Source of the DNA: JASHVB01 sp049522565
GTDB lineage: Bacteria > Pseudomonadota > Alphaproteobacteria > Acetobacterales > Acetobacteraceae
Assembly (NCBI GenBank): GCA_049522565.1
Contig: JBEKNT010000329.1
Location: 1-7,988, forward strand
Length of the DNA stretch: 7,988 nt
Reading direction: 5' to 3'
Made by a program: the position numbers and the translations under genes. This document shows positions 6,099 through 7,988 of the stretch, piece by piece; the first letter of the stretch is position 1; the number at the start of each line of letters is the position of its first letter. The notes under the pieces were generated by a model. That model was not told where the DNA came from. It made no database searches and was given only the letters and a program-made list of their open reading frames with translations.

Positions 6099-6881
6099 CT
6101 ACGCCTCCCGCACCACCGGATTGCGCAGCGTCCCGATCTGGTTGATTTCCACTTCAATAGTGTCGCCGTGCTGCATGTTCTGCGTGGCGCCTTCGGTGCC
6201 CATCCACACCATGTCGCCGGGATACAGCGTCAGGTAGCGCGTCATCGCCACCAGGTAATCCACCACGCCGAACACCATGTGGTTGGTGTGGAACTCGATG
6301 AGTTGCTTGCCGTTCAGCCGGATCTTCGTGACCAGGCTTTCCAGGTCCACGTCGGTCTCGATCCACGGCCCCATCGGCTTGAACGTGTCGGTGTTCTTCG
6401 AGCGCCACATCGTGCGGTCGCTCTTCTGCCAGGTGCGCTCGGACACGTCGTTGCCGATGGTCCAGCCCATCACCGCGGTCAGCGCATTGTCCCGCGTCAG
6501 GTGCGTGCACTTGCGGCCGATCACGGCGACCAGTTCGCCTTCGTACTGCACCTGGTCGGTGGCGTCCTTCGGGATGACGATGGTCTCGCCGTGGGCGATC
6601 AGCGCGTTGTTGGCGCGGTAACCGATGTCGGGCTGGGTCGGCAGGTTCGGCTTCTGGCCGATCTTTTCGGCGACCTCGCGCACGTGCTCCGGGTAGTTCA
6701 TGCCGCAGGCGTAGAAGGTGGGTGGCACCACCGGCACCAGCAGCTTTACCTCCGCGAAGGGCAGCCGTGCCGGCGTGCGTTCCCAGCCATCGAACGGCGA
6801 GCCGCGCACCGGGATGACCGTGTCGCCTTCCACCACCCCATAGGTCGGCGTGCCGTTCAGTGCGAAGCGTGCCCAGCGCAT
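6099..6881 (-). CDS. Fumarylacetoacetate hydrolase (FAH) family protein
   Basis: This 260-residue protein belongs to the FAH superfamily, metal-dependent hydrolases, decarboxylases and isomerases acting on beta-diketo or 2-oxo acids in aromatic and related catabolism. The catalytic domain spans about 50-258. Metal ligands are likely Glu114 and Glu116 in QYEGELV and Asp145 in GNDVSER. Other family signatures are YACGMNYPEH (57-66), KNTDTFKPMGPWI (162-174), the GTEG loop (228-231) and the C-terminal GDTIEVEINQIGTLRNPV (239-256). ATG 6881 is chosen because AAAGGA lies about nine bases upstream and homology begins there; an in-frame ATG at 6935 would add 18 unconvincing residues. Substrate cannot be assigned: 2-hydroxyhepta-2,4-diene-1,7-dioate isomerase and acylpyruvate hydrolase are both compatible. 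No other aromatic-degradation gene is nearby, and a link to oxalate metabolism is only a guess. Confidence 0.92.
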   Translation of the reverse strand: MRWARFALNGTPTYGVVEGDTVIPVRGSPFDGWERTPARLPFAEVKLLVPVVPPTFYACGMNYPEHVREVAEKIGQKPNLPTQPDIGYRANNALIAHGETIVIPKDATDQVQYEGELVAVIGRKCTHLTRDNALTAVMGWTIGNDVSERTWQKSDRTMWRSKNTDTFKPMGPWIETDVDLESLVTKIRLNGKQLIEFHTNHMVFGVVDYLVAMTRYLTLYPGDMVWMGTEGATQNMQHGDTIEVEINQIGTLRNPVVREA

Positions 6882-7022
6882 GTGCGTGCGTCCTTTCGTT
6901 TCCTCAAGCCGGGCCCTGGTGTGCTCCCGGGGCATCGCGGCGCGCCAGCTTAGTGCGTCTCACGCCGCGATACCAATCGTGTCACGTCTTGCGGACCGTT
7001 GCGGGGTTGCATCGAGCAGACG

Positions 7023-7074
7023 CACCACAAAGAAACGAAGAGGTATTTCTTTGTGCCTTCGTGTCTTGGTGGTG
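7023..7074. repeat. Nested inverted repeat with dispersed CACCACAAAGA/CGAAG motif
   Basis: This AT-richer island lies in the 268-base gap between the FAH-family gene and the exported-protein gene. A 10-bp perfect stem (CACAAAGAAA 7026-7035 with TTTCTTTGTG 7046-7055) competes with an imperfect 18-bp stem (7023-7040 with 7057-7074, 16 of 18 positions). The ACCACAAAGACACGAAG-type string resembles a dispersed intergenic motif found in many bacterial genomes, as far as I recall. Base composition differs sharply from the flanks. The rest of the gap (6882-7022 and 7075-7149) shows no gene or clear promoter. Confidence 0.7.
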
Positions 7075-7149
7075 AATCTGACTAGCACACGAGCAGCGCG
7101 ATTGCCCACATCGGTCGGCATTGATGCCGCCGTCCGAATCGCCGCTGCC

Positions 7150-7767
7150 TCACATCGGCGGCACGAGTCCATTCTTGCCGACCGAGATCCGCGTCGCCGT
7201 CACCTTGCCGTCGGCCGCCTGGTTGCCAAACACGATAACATGCGCGCCCGGCACCAGAAGGGCCGTCGAGCCCGGTTCGTAAGTCACCACCGGTGTATCG
7301 GCCGGCACGACGATGGTCTTCTCGCCGCCCTTATACGAGACGGTCAGGGTGCGGCCGACACTACCGGTGACCGCGCCGACCGTGCCATTGGTCATGGTGC
7401 TTTGCGGTTGCAGGTCGAACGGCCGATGGCCTTCGCCGGTGCCGCGCATGCTTTCCGGAAACACGTGCACTTCCAGCGCGCGCTGGGTGCCGTCCGCCTG
7501 CGGCATCGCGGCCGAGCCGATGAACGAGCCGGGCTTGATGTCCTCAAGTTTGATGGGAACGAGCAAGGCGACCGCGGCGTCGGGCGCCAGCGCCACGATG
7601 ACCTTGTCGCCGGCGCGCGTGGTCAGGTGCAGGCTGTTCGCATCGGCCGAGTCGATGGTCGCGCGGATGCGCACGGCTTGCGGGGCTTGTGCGTGCGCGT
7701 GACTGGATGCTGCCACGAGCACGGCGGCGGCCAGGATATGTCGTCGCGCGATCCGAATTGCGGGCAT
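7150..7767 (-). CDS. Exported protein with two DUF5666-like beta modules
   Basis: This 205-residue protein starts with a typical Sec signal peptide: Arg-rich n-region (residues 5-9), hydrophobic core ILAAAVLVAA (11-20) and probable cleavage after AHA at 24-26. The mature part holds two similar beta-rich modules, about 31-101 and 127-197. Each follows the pattern of a turn-rich start, a short 'LxLTT/LTVSY' strand, a basic loop (AGDK or GGEK), a 'V.VAL/IVVP' strand, a Gly-containing turn (IKPGSF or LVPGAH) and a DG turn followed by an 'ALEVHV' or 'ATRISV' strand. This resembles DUF5666-type OB folds. A periplasmic location is likely; function is unknown. ATG 7767 is preferred because it places the signal peptide at the N-terminus and has AGGGGA upstream. 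An in-frame ATG at 7830 also has a GGAG seven bases upstream and would add 21 residues, including a DHHH run. Confidence 0.75.
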   Translation of the reverse strand: MPAIRIARRHILAAAVLVAASSHAHAQAPQAVRIRATIDSADANSLHLTTRAGDKVIVALAPDAAVALLVPIKLEDIKPGSFIGSAAMPQADGTQRALEVHVFPESMRGTGEGHRPFDLQPQSTMTNGTVGAVTGSVGRTLTVSYKGGEKTIVVPADTPVVTYEPGSTALLVPGAHVIVFGNQAADGKVTATRISVGKNGLVPPM

Positions 7768-7898
7768 GGGCGTCCCCTGTGCATGTTCGGGATCGATGTG
7801 GTGGTGATCGGGCGGAATGGAAGGTTTCATGCGGGATCTCCGGCAGGAGCGCAATATACCGACCCGATCTCCCTCACCCTCGACGCTGCGCGGCTCGA

Positions 7899-7925
7899 CC
7901 TCTCCTGCGTGAAGCGCGGGAGAGG
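7899..7925. repeat. Degraded CTCTCCCGC palindrome, copy C; likely terminator
   Basis: CCTCTCCTGCG (7899-7909) pairs with CGCGGGAGAGG (7915-7925) at 10 of 11 positions, with a T-G pair as the exception. It is the same family as the hairpins at 11-35 and 3109-3201, and the neighbouring CTCCCTCACCCT (7869-7880) matches the CACCCTCACCCT module of copy B. It starts one base past the stop codon of the gene entering from the right edge, so on the minus strand it probably marks the 3' end of that transcript. Confidence 0.7.
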
Positions 7926-7926
7926 A

Positions 7927-7988
7927 TTACGCGGTCGCGGCTTCCTTCACCCCGAGCTCCGCCGTCATCCGTTCGCGCATGATGAATT
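7927..7988 (-). CDS. 3' end of an unidentified gene cut by the window edge
   Basis: Reading the minus strand from the right edge gives 19 in-frame codons and a TAA stop (7927-7929), ending ...FIMRERMTAELGVKEAATA. The charged, helical, Ala-rich C-terminus looks like a real protein end, and a family palindrome lies directly after the stop, as it does after frc. Too little is present to name the product. It shares strand with the exported-protein gene but is separated from it by 159 bases. Confidence 0.5.
   Translation of the reverse strand, partial: FIMRERMTAELGVKEAATA

Noticed and set aside
6039..6953. 304-codon + strand frame opposite the FAH-family gene
   Set aside because: It is His/Val/Arg-rich without domain signatures, while the opposite strand encodes a full FAH-family domain with metal ligands.
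6882..7022. Promoter for the FAH-family gene
   Set aside because: Candidate hexamers such as TTGGTA with a 17-base spacer have a poor -10 partner; not good enough to annotate.

Overview
The window is high in G+C and densely coded. It looks like chromosomal DNA of a free-living proteobacterium. An alphaproteobacterium, perhaps near Acetobacteraceae or Rhodospirillales, fits the protein style and the CTCTCCCGC/GCGGGAGAG intergenic palindromes, but nothing here fixes the taxon. I see no rRNA, tRNA, CRISPR array, transposase or phage gene.

Left part (1-3201, + strand): a two-gene oxalate catabolism operon. oxc encodes oxalyl-CoA decarboxylase and frc encodes formyl-CoA:oxalate CoA-transferase, with one base between them. 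Frc moves CoA from formyl-CoA to oxalate, and Oxc decarboxylates oxalyl-CoA back to formyl-CoA, so the pair forms a CoA-recycling loop giving formate and CO2. Copies of one palindromic element lie on both sides of the pair (11-35 and 3109-3201). No oxalate transporter or formate dehydrogenase is in the window.

Middle part (3204-5955, - strand, convergent with frc): a compact partner-switching operon of four genes. In transcription order they are an FHA-SpoIIE/PP2C phosphatase, a fused STAS-HATPase protein, a free STAS protein and a free HATPase (anti-sigma-kinase type). The free STAS and HATPase together are a second, unfused copy of the fusion protein, and they overlap by 17 bases in different frames. 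Both ATPase domains have Cys where the G1 box normally has Gly. No sigma factor or other output gene is nearby, so the target is unknown. This is the most unusual locus in the window.

Right part (6099-7988, - strand): a fumarylacetoacetate hydrolase-family enzyme; a 268-base intergenic stretch with a nested inverted repeat of the CACCACAAAGA...CGAAG type; an exported protein with two DUF5666-like beta modules; a third copy of the CTCTCCCGC palindrome; and the last 19 codons of a gene entering from the right edge.
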